DNA of 64,000 nt from Kaistia defluvii. GTDB lineage: Bacteria; Pseudomonadota; Alphaproteobacteria; Rhizobiales; Kaistiaceae. Shown here piece after piece: positions 55,001 through 62,340 of this stretch. Made by a program: the position numbers and the translations under genes. The DNA lies in the NCBI RefSeq assembly GCF_026343955.1, contig NZ_JAPKNI010000002.1, positions 434,001 through 498,000 of the forward strand, given 5' to 3'. Every line of letters starts with the position of its first letter. The stretch's first letter is position 1. The notes beneath the pieces were generated by a model. It was not told the DNA's origin and searched no databases. It was given only the letters and a program-made list of their open reading frames with translations.

Positions 55001-56906
55001 CGCCGCTCAGATTGGTCGCCGTAATGCCGTCGAGCTTGGCGACAACGGCGCCCGTGCCGATGGTGATCGTGCCGCTCGGCGTATAGGTGTCGATGCCCTT
55101 GCCGGCGTTCGAGGTCACCGTACCGGTCTGCGCGACGATGACGTTGCCACTGTCGCTCTTGGCGTGGATGCCGGTGGTCTTGCTCTCGATATTGCCCGAC
55201 GAGGTGACGGAAACCGTGCTGCTGCTGGACGTGGCCCAGATGCCGGCGCCGTTCGAAGCCGTGATGGCGCCCGTCTGGTTGATGGTGTTGCTATAGGTCG
55301 ATTCAGAACGAATGCCGTCCTGATAGGCCGTGATCGTGCCGCTATTGGTGATCGAGGCCGTGCCGCCGCTGGCGCTGACCTTGATGCCGGAACCGTTGGT
55401 GGATTCGATTGCGCCGGACGTGCGGTTGACCGTCGCGAGAGTGCTGCTCGATACGGTGACCGCGTCGCCCTTGGCGGTGATCGCGCCGGAGCCTTCCAGC
55501 GTTGCCGAGCTGGCGCTGGACGTTACCAGGACGCCCTTGCCCTCGTAGGAGGTGATGGCGCCGGTCTGGACGACCATGGCGGAGCCGCCACCCGATGTGG
55601 CGGTTACAGCGTCGAGTTCGGCGGTGACGGTGCCGGTCTTGCTGATTTCGACATTGCCATCGCCCGAGGTCGCATAGATGCCCTTGCCCTCGAAGGATTC
55701 GAGCGAGCCGGTCTGGCTCACGGTGACCGGGCCGGAACCGCTTTCTGCATAGATGCCGAAACCCAGTGCCTGAACCATGCCGCTATTGGTGACCAGAACG
55801 GCGGCGTTCGGCGACTTGGCGACGATACCGTCGCCCTCGTGGGCGATCAGGGAGCCGCCCTGGTGGCTGACGGTCGTGGTGCCCTCGCTCGAGCGAGCAT
55901 AGATGCCGGTGCCGCCGGCTTCGATGGCGCCATCGATATCGACATTGATGCTGGCAATGGCATCGGCATAGACGCCGTAGCCTTCGTCGGCCGTGATCGA
56001 GCCGGTGTGCAAAAGCTCCATCGTGGTGCCGCTGCCATGGCCTTCGAGATGAATGCCGTCCGACTTGGCGTGGATCTCGCCCTCGCTTGTCGAGGTGACG
56101 GTCTCATTGCCCGAGGCATAGATGCCGTGGCCGCCGAGCGCATCGATATTGCCGACATGGTCGATCGTGACGCTGCCGGTCTCGAAGCTCTGCAGCGCAA
56201 TGCCATCCGTCGCCGCGTGGATGGCGCCCCGGCTCTTTTCCTCGATGCCGCCATTGGTCGAGGCGGCGATGCCGGCGCCGCCGGTCGAGGTCAGTTCGCC
56301 GGCGACATCGATTTTCACCGCGCCGGCCATCGTGCCATGCAGGTTGATGGCATCCTTGCCTGCCTCGATGGCACCATTGGTGGTCAGCGTTATCGCGCCA
56401 TCCGTCTCCGCCCAGACGCCGAAGCCCTCGTCGGACGTCACATCGCCGGTATGGTTGATCGAGATGTCGCCGATATTCTGTCCGCCATCCTCATAGCTCT
56501 GCGCCTTGATGCCGTCGGCACCGTCGCCCGTCGCATGGATGGAGTATTCGCCCGTATTGCTCTCGATGGTGACGGCGCCGTTCGAGATGAAGCGGATACC
56601 GGAAACGCCTTCTGCCGGCGCGATCTCGCTCGTCACATCGGACACGTTGAGCGTGTCGACAAAGGCGTCCTCGGTGACGTCGATGCCGGCGGAGACGTCC
56701 TCGCTGCACTGAAGCGTGGTGCCGTTGGGAACGCAGGCACCCCAGGCCGGCGCGCCCATGGCCAGGATGAGGGCGCTGGTGGCGGCGCCGCCGAAGAGGG
56801 CGCTGCGCCAGGCGGAAGGCCGCGCCTCGCCATCATAGAGAGGCGATGCTGAAGTGCGGTTTTGCTGGCGGTGGCCGTAGCCCCCTACGCTTTCTGATTT
56901 CGACAC
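52095..56906 (-). CDS. Giant autotransporter with beta-helix repeats
   Basis: This type Va secreted adhesin-like protein has about 1603 aa. A long basic N-region precedes a signal segment (ALFGGAATSALILAMGAPAWG). The passenger (about 53.7-56.65 kb) is a run of about 50-residue double repeats alternating GTGIVASS and DLDGIVATN motifs. After a linker comes the barrel of about 280 residues (YNQLSPDTY... to the C-terminal Phe in KASHNF). I prefer GTG 56906, which follows GGGGGA at good spacing; an ATG at 57098, overlapping the upstream glycosyltransferase stop, is the alternative. A 5.8-kb open frame on the other strand is a compositional shadow. Confidence 0.9.
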   Translation of the reverse strand: MSKSESVGGYGHRQQNRTSASPLYDGEARPSAWRSALFGGAATSALILAMGAPAWGACVPNGTTLQCSEDVSAGIDVTEDAFVDTLNVSDVTSEIAPAEGVSGIRFISNGAVTIESNTGEYSIHATGDGADGIKAQSYEDGGQNIGDISINHTGDVTSDEGFGVWAETDGAITLTTNGAIEAGKDAINLHGTMAGAVKIDVAGELTSTGGAGIAASTNGGIEEKSRGAIHAATDGIALQSFETGSVTIDHVGNIDALGGHGIYASGNETVTSTSEGEIHAKSDGIHLEGHGSGTTMELLHTGSITADEGYGVYADAIASINVDIDGAIEAGGTGIYARSSEGTTTVSHQGGSLIAHEGDGIVAKSPNAAVLVTNSGMVQALGFGIYAESGSGPVTVSQTGSLESFEGKGIYATSGDGNVEISKTGTVTAELDAVTATSGGGSAMVVQTGAITSYEGKGVLVTSSASSATLEGSGAITAKGDAVTVSSSTLATVNRTSGAIESTNGSGIKVSASGGTASITNSGTITAYQDGIRSESTYSNTINQTGAITASNGAGIWATSSSSTVSVTSSGNIESKTTGIHAKSDSGNVIVAQTGTVTSNAGKGIDTYTPSGTITIGTGAVVAKLDGITATNLSGDTIGITGAGVTSYDGAGILASSATGAITITNNGAVTTQLEGIKATNLGDGTVSIEQNGDLTSYSKTGITAWSSTGAINVTGEGAITAELDGIKVGNEGYGKITIDRSGVITAYKGSAIIASSTDGEISLENNGVITAELDGIVATNIGAAKVSVTQSGNLTAYKGTGIVASSASGEIVVSNTGTLVADLDGIVATNEGDTKVSVYQDGNLTANKGTGIVATSTTGEVSVTSIGQLIADLDGIVATNVGMQGVTVDAGGVTANKGTGIIAESSLGSVTVLGTGDILADLDGIIAKNEGAAAISVTRTGDITASNGSGIVAVSALGAITVISDGTILAKTDGIYAGNLSDQGAISVDHTGDITTTNGSGIRVETANANIDVTTNGEIDAAQDGILLTSYGDQDVTINGGSVKGGEGFAGVHFDGGHLNSLTNHGEILSADGINGLAISARDSDTTITNNGTITGNVVLSDWANSFLNGEDGVFNMGETVYLAEGNTLTNNGIVTIGGDAIATTALTGSFVNGPTGTLMIDIDLENSTADQLQVSDNAHMAGSLGLHLTSLGVFGQTFTVVTADSVTTDGLSVSNPLVNYTINSSDSDHLDLTVAGYDYLTQGVNPNGTAIGGYLNSAIGNSPSLDSIGLALLNLTSLGEVNDAYNQLSPDTYLNEQMTAIYDSLGFATSMLSCKVRDGAYAFNAEGECAWGRIGYSTFDRDTTAENVGFDRTTWELAGGAQYAVKQDYRVGFAVAVGTSKATDVNGGTSDGKRIEGGLVVKYVPGPLTLAAAVSGSYGWYDTERSVNFGDFSNDLTGKPEAGSLNARLRASYDFGNESIYIRPQIEGNATYLYQAAFTEEGGVAAVAVDSGSRTVFSVAPELEVGGQVITAGGTMIRPYVKGGVTVFSNDSFDLNARFAADTSGTSDFTVTSSSDRLLWNTSVGVDMLFENGNTVRAFYDGNFGQTSTENAFGLKASHNF

Positions 56907-57087
56907 AATGTCCCCCGGCTCTGAAAGTTCTGTTTGATCGGCTGCTGCCAAACTGGAACCGCACTTCGCGATGTCCCTGTTCGGCGAAAAACTCTTGTCT
57001 GGTTCGGAAGCGCCTGGCTCCCGACTGGCTTCCGGGCTCGCCTGATCCACCCCTGGCGGACGTGGCGGCACGCGCGGATCCTGTTGC

Positions 57088-59442
57088 TCACGGATCATGG
57101 GCAGTCCCTCGCAACAGGCTCGAAAGCGCGGCGCGCGCGGCTTCGCGCTCGGCAACCGACGCACGGGCGACGGGATGCGGCGACGCTTTCATGGGCGCTG
57201 CGGCGGTTGCCGTGCTGCTCGTCTGGCTGGCGATCGCGCCGCCGATGAAGTCTTCCGGCGAAAGCGTCGGCGCCAGGTTCATCGGCGCGAGCAGAATGAG
57301 CGCGAACAGCCCGGTGGCCGCCATGGCGCGCATCGGTCGCCGGTTCAGCGCGCGAACGCCGCTGCCGGCCGCGTCGAGGCTGGTCAGAACGGGCCTGAGC
57401 GCGGCGGAAAACTGGGTCCGAACCGCCAGGGCGAGATCCGCGAAGCCATTGCGGAAGCCGATGAAGCGATGCAGGCCGTAGCCATAGAGCGAAACGTTCA
57501 GCGCCGGGACGATGGCGCCGAGATACTGGCCCGCCAGCAGGCCGTCGGCGACGTAGCGCAGCATCAGCAGCAGCATGAAGCCGTTGAACAGGAAGCAGTA
57601 GGGCGGGATGAAGGTGCGGTCGGCGACCTTCGGGGTCCGCGAGAAGCTGCCCTTCTTGCCCGTGATGATCTGGCGGATCGAGGCAGCGATGCCGGCAAAG
57701 CTCACCGGCAGCAGCATCAGATTGAGTGCGCAGACGGGGAACAGGTCGCGGAAGCGATAGCCGAGCCGCTTCAGATCGCTGCCATAGAGCAGGAAGTAGG
57801 GGATCATCACCAGCGGCGTCCAGACCAGCGCGCGGCCGTCCGACCCTGCCCAGATCATCAGGATGAAGACCGCGACATTGCCGATCAGCGGCGACAGCAG
57901 GTAGTTGGTCCGAAGCATCAGTTCCGGCAGGCGCCGGATTCGCCCGGGATTGGCGAGATATTGCTTGAGCAGCATCGGGAAGATGATCAGCCCGCCATTG
58001 CTCCAGCGCTTGCGCTGGATCGCCAGCGCGCCGAAATCGGCCGGCGTGGCGCTGTAGGCCATGGGCGAGAAGTGATTGTGCACCGACCAGCCGGCATGCA
58101 GCAGGTCGATGGTCGAGCCGGTATCCTCGATGACCGTCTCGTCCTGGATGAAGACCTTGCAGCGCTTGCCGCCCTCGACCTGTTCACGAACGATCTGCTG
58201 CAGCGCGGTGAAGCGGATGAGCGCGTTGGCGCCGACCCAGTAGGATGCGTTGAAGAAGGTCGCGCCCTGGTGGATCAGATACTGGATGTCCGTCGTGGCG
58301 CCGGCGATCCGCTCGACCGGCGAGCTTCCCTTGGGAAAGGTCAGGTAGGGGGTCTGCGCGACGCCGAGCGTCGGATTGCCGTTCAGCAGATGGACCAGCT
58401 GCAGCATGTAGTCGTTGAGAATGACGCTGTCGGCGTCGAGCGTCAGGACATAGTCCGCGCCCGGGATCGCGATCACATCCGCGGCGCTCGCATCGGTCGC
58501 CTCGATGACGGCGCCGCCCTGCGTCGGGCGGGCCACGTAGCTCCCCCCCATCAACCCGATATAGGCGTTGAGGTTCATGGCCTTGTTCGGCGCGTGCGAC
58601 AGGTTGTCGAACGTCTTGCGCTGGAAGCTGCTGATCTCGGTGCAGAACAGATTGGCGAGGATGCGATATTCGCGGGCGATCTCGGCCTTGGTCAGGTCAC
58701 TGGCCGCCATGCGGGTGGCTTCGGCGCGATAATGCTTCGCCAGATCGAGCACGATCCGGTCGATGAAGAAGCGGTCGACATGGCCGAAGGCGGGCGAGAT
58801 CTCGGCCTGGAGCGTGCGGGCCAGGTCTTCCAGCCAGTAGGCGGCGTGGTCATAGCATCGCTTCAGCCGGCAGGCTTCGGCGGCGAAATCGATCGGCCCC
58901 GCCTTGGCGCGCCGCCGCCAGGCGGCGGTTTCCGCCCGTAAAGCCTGCATCGGCTTGTCGAGCATGCTCCAGACTTCATCGACCGTCGAAAGCGTCAGCT
59001 CGACCGAGTCGGGATCACTCGGCGGGTCATCGACCAGCAGCACGATGCGCCGATTGGAATAGCGGGCGAGCGCTGCCGAAAGCATCGTCATGATGATGAC
59101 GCGCCGCTCTTCCCGATAGGTCGGGATCAGCACGGCGACACGCGGCGCGCGGTCTTCCAGCAGGTACGAAACGTCGGCCTCGGCGAAGGCGCGGTGCTGC
59201 TGCGCGCGCCGGGCCGCGCCATAGCGGCTCAACTGGTACGACAGGCAGCAATAGATGAGGCCGAGCAACAGCCCGCAATAAAGCAGGCGGTCGACGAGAT
59301 CCATGTCGTCCAGGACATAGAGGAACACGGCCAGCGCACTGACCGAGGCGAGCGAGCAGAACAGGAAAAACAGGACGAGCAGGGGCTCGCCCGATGCCGC
59401 GCGGGTCGAGGATTTCAAGAAGGGCAGACGCAGAACGGGCAT
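57088..59442 (-). CDS. Family-2 membrane glycosyltransferase (cellulose-synthase/glucan-synthase-like)
   Basis: This 784-aa processive-type glycosyltransferase of the inner membrane has two N-terminal helices, then a large cytosolic domain: LIPTYREE, DDPPSDPDS, TLDADS (DxD), IQDETVIEDTGSTIDL with the catalytic-base region, and QRKRWSNGG (QxxRW). Several C-terminal helices follow. I use ATG 59442; the open frame extends to 59517. It is the gene just upstream of the autotransporter on the same strand, so it could build a surface polysaccharide or modify the same envelope. The sugar is unknown. Confidence 0.88.
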   Translation of the reverse strand: MPVLRLPFLKSSTRAASGEPLLVLFFLFCSLASVSALAVFLYVLDDMDLVDRLLYCGLLLGLIYCCLSYQLSRYGAARRAQQHRAFAEADVSYLLEDRAPRVAVLIPTYREERRVIIMTMLSAALARYSNRRIVLLVDDPPSDPDSVELTLSTVDEVWSMLDKPMQALRAETAAWRRRAKAGPIDFAAEACRLKRCYDHAAYWLEDLARTLQAEISPAFGHVDRFFIDRIVLDLAKHYRAEATRMAASDLTKAEIAREYRILANLFCTEISSFQRKTFDNLSHAPNKAMNLNAYIGLMGGSYVARPTQGGAVIEATDASAADVIAIPGADYVLTLDADSVILNDYMLQLVHLLNGNPTLGVAQTPYLTFPKGSSPVERIAGATTDIQYLIHQGATFFNASYWVGANALIRFTALQQIVREQVEGGKRCKVFIQDETVIEDTGSTIDLLHAGWSVHNHFSPMAYSATPADFGALAIQRKRWSNGGLIIFPMLLKQYLANPGRIRRLPELMLRTNYLLSPLIGNVAVFILMIWAGSDGRALVWTPLVMIPYFLLYGSDLKRLGYRFRDLFPVCALNLMLLPVSFAGIAASIRQIITGKKGSFSRTPKVADRTFIPPYCFLFNGFMLLLMLRYVADGLLAGQYLGAIVPALNVSLYGYGLHRFIGFRNGFADLALAVRTQFSAALRPVLTSLDAAGSGVRALNRRPMRAMAATGLFALILLAPMNLAPTLSPEDFIGGAIASQTSSTATAAAPMKASPHPVARASVAEREAARAALSSLLRGTAHDP

Positions 59443-60132
59443 GCAGGCTGGGTTCGATCCGGAATTGCAACGAAGGATGCGCGGGACGCCGAGGCGGCGT
59501 CCTAGGGCGTCTCGCAAGGTCTAGCGAGACGCCGTGTTGCCGGATTCGAGTGGAGGCGGGCGACCAATTTCCCCGAGCGGCAGAATGCCGCGAGCCGGGG
59601 GCAAAAGGTCGAAATCGAAGGGATGGCGAGGAAAGTTGTTCTGTAATGCAATACAGTCCGACCGGAAGAAGACGGGCCGGTTGGACTGGCTTGTCTCGCG
59701 GATCCTCGGACTCCGCGGCAAACCTGCGGCCCGCTTTGCGAGCTGCCTTCCCAATCCGTCTTCCATGTTTCGCAGCCCCCCGGCCAGCTTGCGGTTCCGA
59801 CGTTACGTCAAGCGAAGTAAGTTCTGTATTAAAGAACAAAGAATCAATGACATAACGAGGTCATTACGGCACCTATCCCTCCGTTACACGGCGCCGCGCA
59901 CCGGCGCAATCTCCGCGCCTTACGTCATGGGAATATGTTGCGGGATTATCACGGTTTTCGAATGGCCTCGCCGACGACGGCCATCTTGTTCCCCACCGAC
60001 GCAGCGGCTACGAATGTCGCGATCCGGGGGGCTTGACCGTTTGTCCAGCCTCCGCAGCGGGCGGCATGACGAGACCGTGGTCCGGCCAGAGCGCTGAGGC
60101 CCCGATCTCCGCGAAGGGGCTGGGTTCGAGAC
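59443..60132. other. Divergent intergenic region, 690 bases
   Basis: This holds the promoters of the glycosyltransferase (minus) and Sel1 (plus) genes. An AT-rich patch around 59815-59860 is the best promoter candidate. No gene or RNA is supported. Confidence 0.5.
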
Positions 60133-61032
60133 ATGGGCTATATTATTCCGGGCGATCGATCGCCGCTTCGGGCTCTGGTTGCAGGGGTTCTGCTCGCCGG
60201 CTCGATCGTCTGTGCACAGGCGGGGCCGAACGACGAGGGCGACAAGGCGCTCGCCGCGCAGAACTACGATCGCGCCATGGCGCTGTATCGCAAGGCAGCG
60301 GACGCCAATGACCCCTGGGGTCAGATCAATGTCGGCAAGATGTACGAGAATGGGCAGGGCGTCGCGAAGAGCCCGAAGCAGGCCGCCCTCTGGTATGCCA
60401 AGGCCGCCAGCCAGGGCAATGACTGGGCCCAGAACAGCCTGGGTTCGCTCTATGAAAACGGCACGGGCGTGCCGAAGGACGTCGCCAAGGCGGTCTCGCT
60501 CTACAAGAAGTCGGCCGCCAAGGGAAACAACTGGGCCCTGTACAATCTCGCCCGCTGCCAGGCCGAGGGGATCGGCATGGCCGCGAGCCCGGCCGACTCG
60601 CTGAAGAATTTCCGCAAGGCGGCCGAACTGGGAAATTCGTGGGCGCAATACACGCTTGGCGACAAGTATGCGACGGGCGCGGGCGTGCCGCCGAGCTATC
60701 CAACCGCGGTCGCCTGGTACAAGAAGGCCGCCGACCAGGGCAATGCCTGGAGCCAGTTCAAGCTCGGCCAACTCTATGAAAAAGGCACGGGTGTCATCCA
60801 GAACGACGCCACGGCCGCCCGATATTACAAGGCGTCGGCGGACCAGGGCAATCATCTGGCCCAGGCAAGCTACGGTCTGGCCCTGGAGACCGGCAAGGGC
60901 GTCAAGCGCTGGAACAAGAAGGAAGCGGTTCGCTACTACAAGCTCGCGGTGGCCAATCCGGGTGCGCCCGAATGGGTCATGAAGCGGCTGACGGCTCTGG
61001 ACGGAGCCCAGCCGAAGCCGCAGGCGAACTGA
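60133..61032 (+). CDS. Exported Sel1-repeat protein
   Basis: This 299-aa protein has an N-terminal signal peptide (ALVAGVLLAGSIVCAQA) and about six Sel1/TPR-like repeats of 36 residues (for example WGQINVGKMYENGQGVAKSPKQ, split by A..WY.KAA.QGN). Such repeats act as protein-protein scaffolds, often in the periplasm. It is monocistronic. Its partners are unknown. Confidence 0.88.
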   Translation: MGYIIPGDRSPLRALVAGVLLAGSIVCAQAGPNDEGDKALAAQNYDRAMALYRKAADANDPWGQINVGKMYENGQGVAKSPKQAALWYAKAASQGNDWAQNSLGSLYENGTGVPKDVAKAVSLYKKSAAKGNNWALYNLARCQAEGIGMAASPADSLKNFRKAAELGNSWAQYTLGDKYATGAGVPPSYPTAVAWYKKAADQGNAWSQFKLGQLYEKGTGVIQNDATAARYYKASADQGNHLAQASYGLALETGKGVKRWNKKEAVRYYKLAVANPGAPEWVMKRLTALDGAQPKPQAN

Positions 61033-61083
61033 AACCGCTTCCAGAAGGGGCGGCAAGCCCGGTTTCGGGGACGCTCGTCCCGT

Positions 61084-61110
61084 TTCCCTCTCCCGCGGTG
61101 GGAGAGGGAA
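61084..61110. repeat. Intergenic palindrome
   Basis: TTCCCTCTCCC (61084-61094) pairs with GGGAGAGGGAA (61100-61110) around GCGGT. There is no T-run. It has the look of a dispersed Rhizobiales intergenic palindrome; copies elsewhere in the genome would confirm. Confidence 0.55.
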
Positions 61111-61232
61111 TGTGCGGCGCCGCCGCCTGGCTCCGGCTCCAGCCAACCTGTTCGCCGCCCGCGTCACGCGATCCGATGCGGGAGCGGCAGGGGCGGGGCT
61201 TGCCTGGCCCGGGTTCCGCGATCCGACCCGCC

Positions 61233-61604
61233 TCAGCCGGCGGCGCGGCGCGCTTCGGAGGCGGCCTGGATCTTGGTCAGCTCCCGGGCATAGGCCGCGT
61301 CTGCGGCGGCCTGGGTCATCTGGCCGCTATCGACCCGTTTGGCCAAGGCCAGCCGCAGGCCCTGCTGCTGGCTCAGCGCCGCGCGATCGGGAAATTCCGA
61401 GGCGAAGCGGTTCTCGGCGTTGTTCAGGCACTGTGCCCGGCTTGTCCGCGTCGGCCTGGCGCTCGTCTCATACGCCGTCTGGCAGGCATTATAGGCCCGG
61501 TTGAGCCCGGCGCTCGGCCCCGTTGGAACCGACGGCGCGGTCGATGTCGAGGTGGTCGTGCAGCCGGCGAGCAGCCCGAGCAACGCAAAGATGGCAATGC
61601 GCAT
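61233..61604 (-). CDS. Small outer-membrane-type lipoprotein
   Basis: This 123-aa protein has an N-terminal lipoprotein signal ending in LLAGC, followed by a Ser/Thr-rich linker. The helical body is rich in Ala and Arg (CQTAYETSARPTRTSRAQCL...) with two further cysteines. ATG 61604 follows GGGAGG. I do not recognise the family. It lies 117 bases after the RidA gene on the same strand. Confidence 0.75.
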   Translation of the reverse strand: MRIAIFALLGLLAGCTTTSTSTAPSVPTGPSAGLNRAYNACQTAYETSARPTRTSRAQCLNNAENRFASEFPDRAALSQQQGLRLALAKRVDSGQMTQAAADAAYARELTKIQAASEARRAAG

Positions 61605-61720
61605 GATGTTCAGCCTCCCGTTTCCCGCAGCATCGCCCAGCTTTGGTCGGGAGTCGATACCTGTTTCCGTAACGTAATGTTGATCGCCGCAACGCAGGGC
61701 TGACGTCTTTTCTGCTTGCT

Positions 61721-62068
61721 TCAGGGTAGAGCGGCGACCGCCGTGATCTCGATCCGGTAGTCGGGATCGGCGAGCGGGATTCCACCCGTGGCGCGGGCCG
61801 GGGTGTTGTCCGGGTCGACCCAAGCGTCCCAGACGGAATTCATGGCGGCGAAATCGGCGATGTCGGCGAGCCAGATGGTCACCGAAAGCAGGCGCGACTT
61901 GTCGGTTCCGCACAGCGCCAGCACGCGGTCCATCTCGGCCAGGGCGCCGCGTGTCTGGGTGACGATATCGGCGCCGGCCGGCCCGACCTGTCCGGCGACA
62001 TGCACGACGCCGTCATGCGTCGCGGCCTCGCACCAGCGCGCTGCCGGCTCCAGTCTCAGAATCTGCAC
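61721..62068 (-). CDS. RidA family protein (enamine/imine deaminase-like)
   Basis: This 115-aa protein of the YjgF/RidA family hydrolyses reactive enamines or imines in its relatives. GVVHVAGQVG, AEMDRVLALCG, LSVTIWLADI and ARATGGIPLADPDYRIEITAVA are family blocks. A key arginine of active RidA is usually in PARxxV; here it is TPARATGGI, so activity is plausible. GTG 62068, with AAAGGAGAG six bases ahead, gives the normal N terminus; a longer frame starts at 62110. Confidence 0.85.
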   Translation of the reverse strand: MQILRLEPAARWCEAATHDGVVHVAGQVGPAGADIVTQTRGALAEMDRVLALCGTDKSRLLSVTIWLADIADFAAMNSVWDAWVDPDNTPARATGGIPLADPDYRIEITAVAALP

Positions 62069-62340
62069 GAGCGTCTCTCCTTTGTCTCGGCGCAACCCCG
62101 TCACGTCCACGGGGACGGGCTCTCTGTTAGTCCGAGACGCCGCGCGGCACCACTCGGAATGGGTTGCTGGATGCCGAACGCAACCCAGGGCGATATTTCT
62201 TGCCGCAAAATGCTGCGCTTTGGCAACACGTCAAAGAAAACGCTTTCAGGTCTGACGTTGGGGCACATGCCGTTTCGGTAACCATATAGACGTAGGGGAG
62301 GAACTCGTGCCCTCCGGCGCGAAGGCTGGGGAGCCGACAC

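Noticed and set aside
53700-56650. Regular short repeats that could suggest a CRISPR array or satellite
   Set aside because: The periodicity is in frame with the autotransporter passenger, units vary in sequence, and no spacer-repeat alternation or cas genes exist.
51066-56852. A 1928-codon open frame on the plus strand opposite the autotransporter
   Set aside because: It is antisense to the repeat-rich autotransporter gene, crosses the esterase in another frame and a strong terminator, and its sequence (Arg/Asp/Gly repeats) mirrors the codon periodicity of the real gene.
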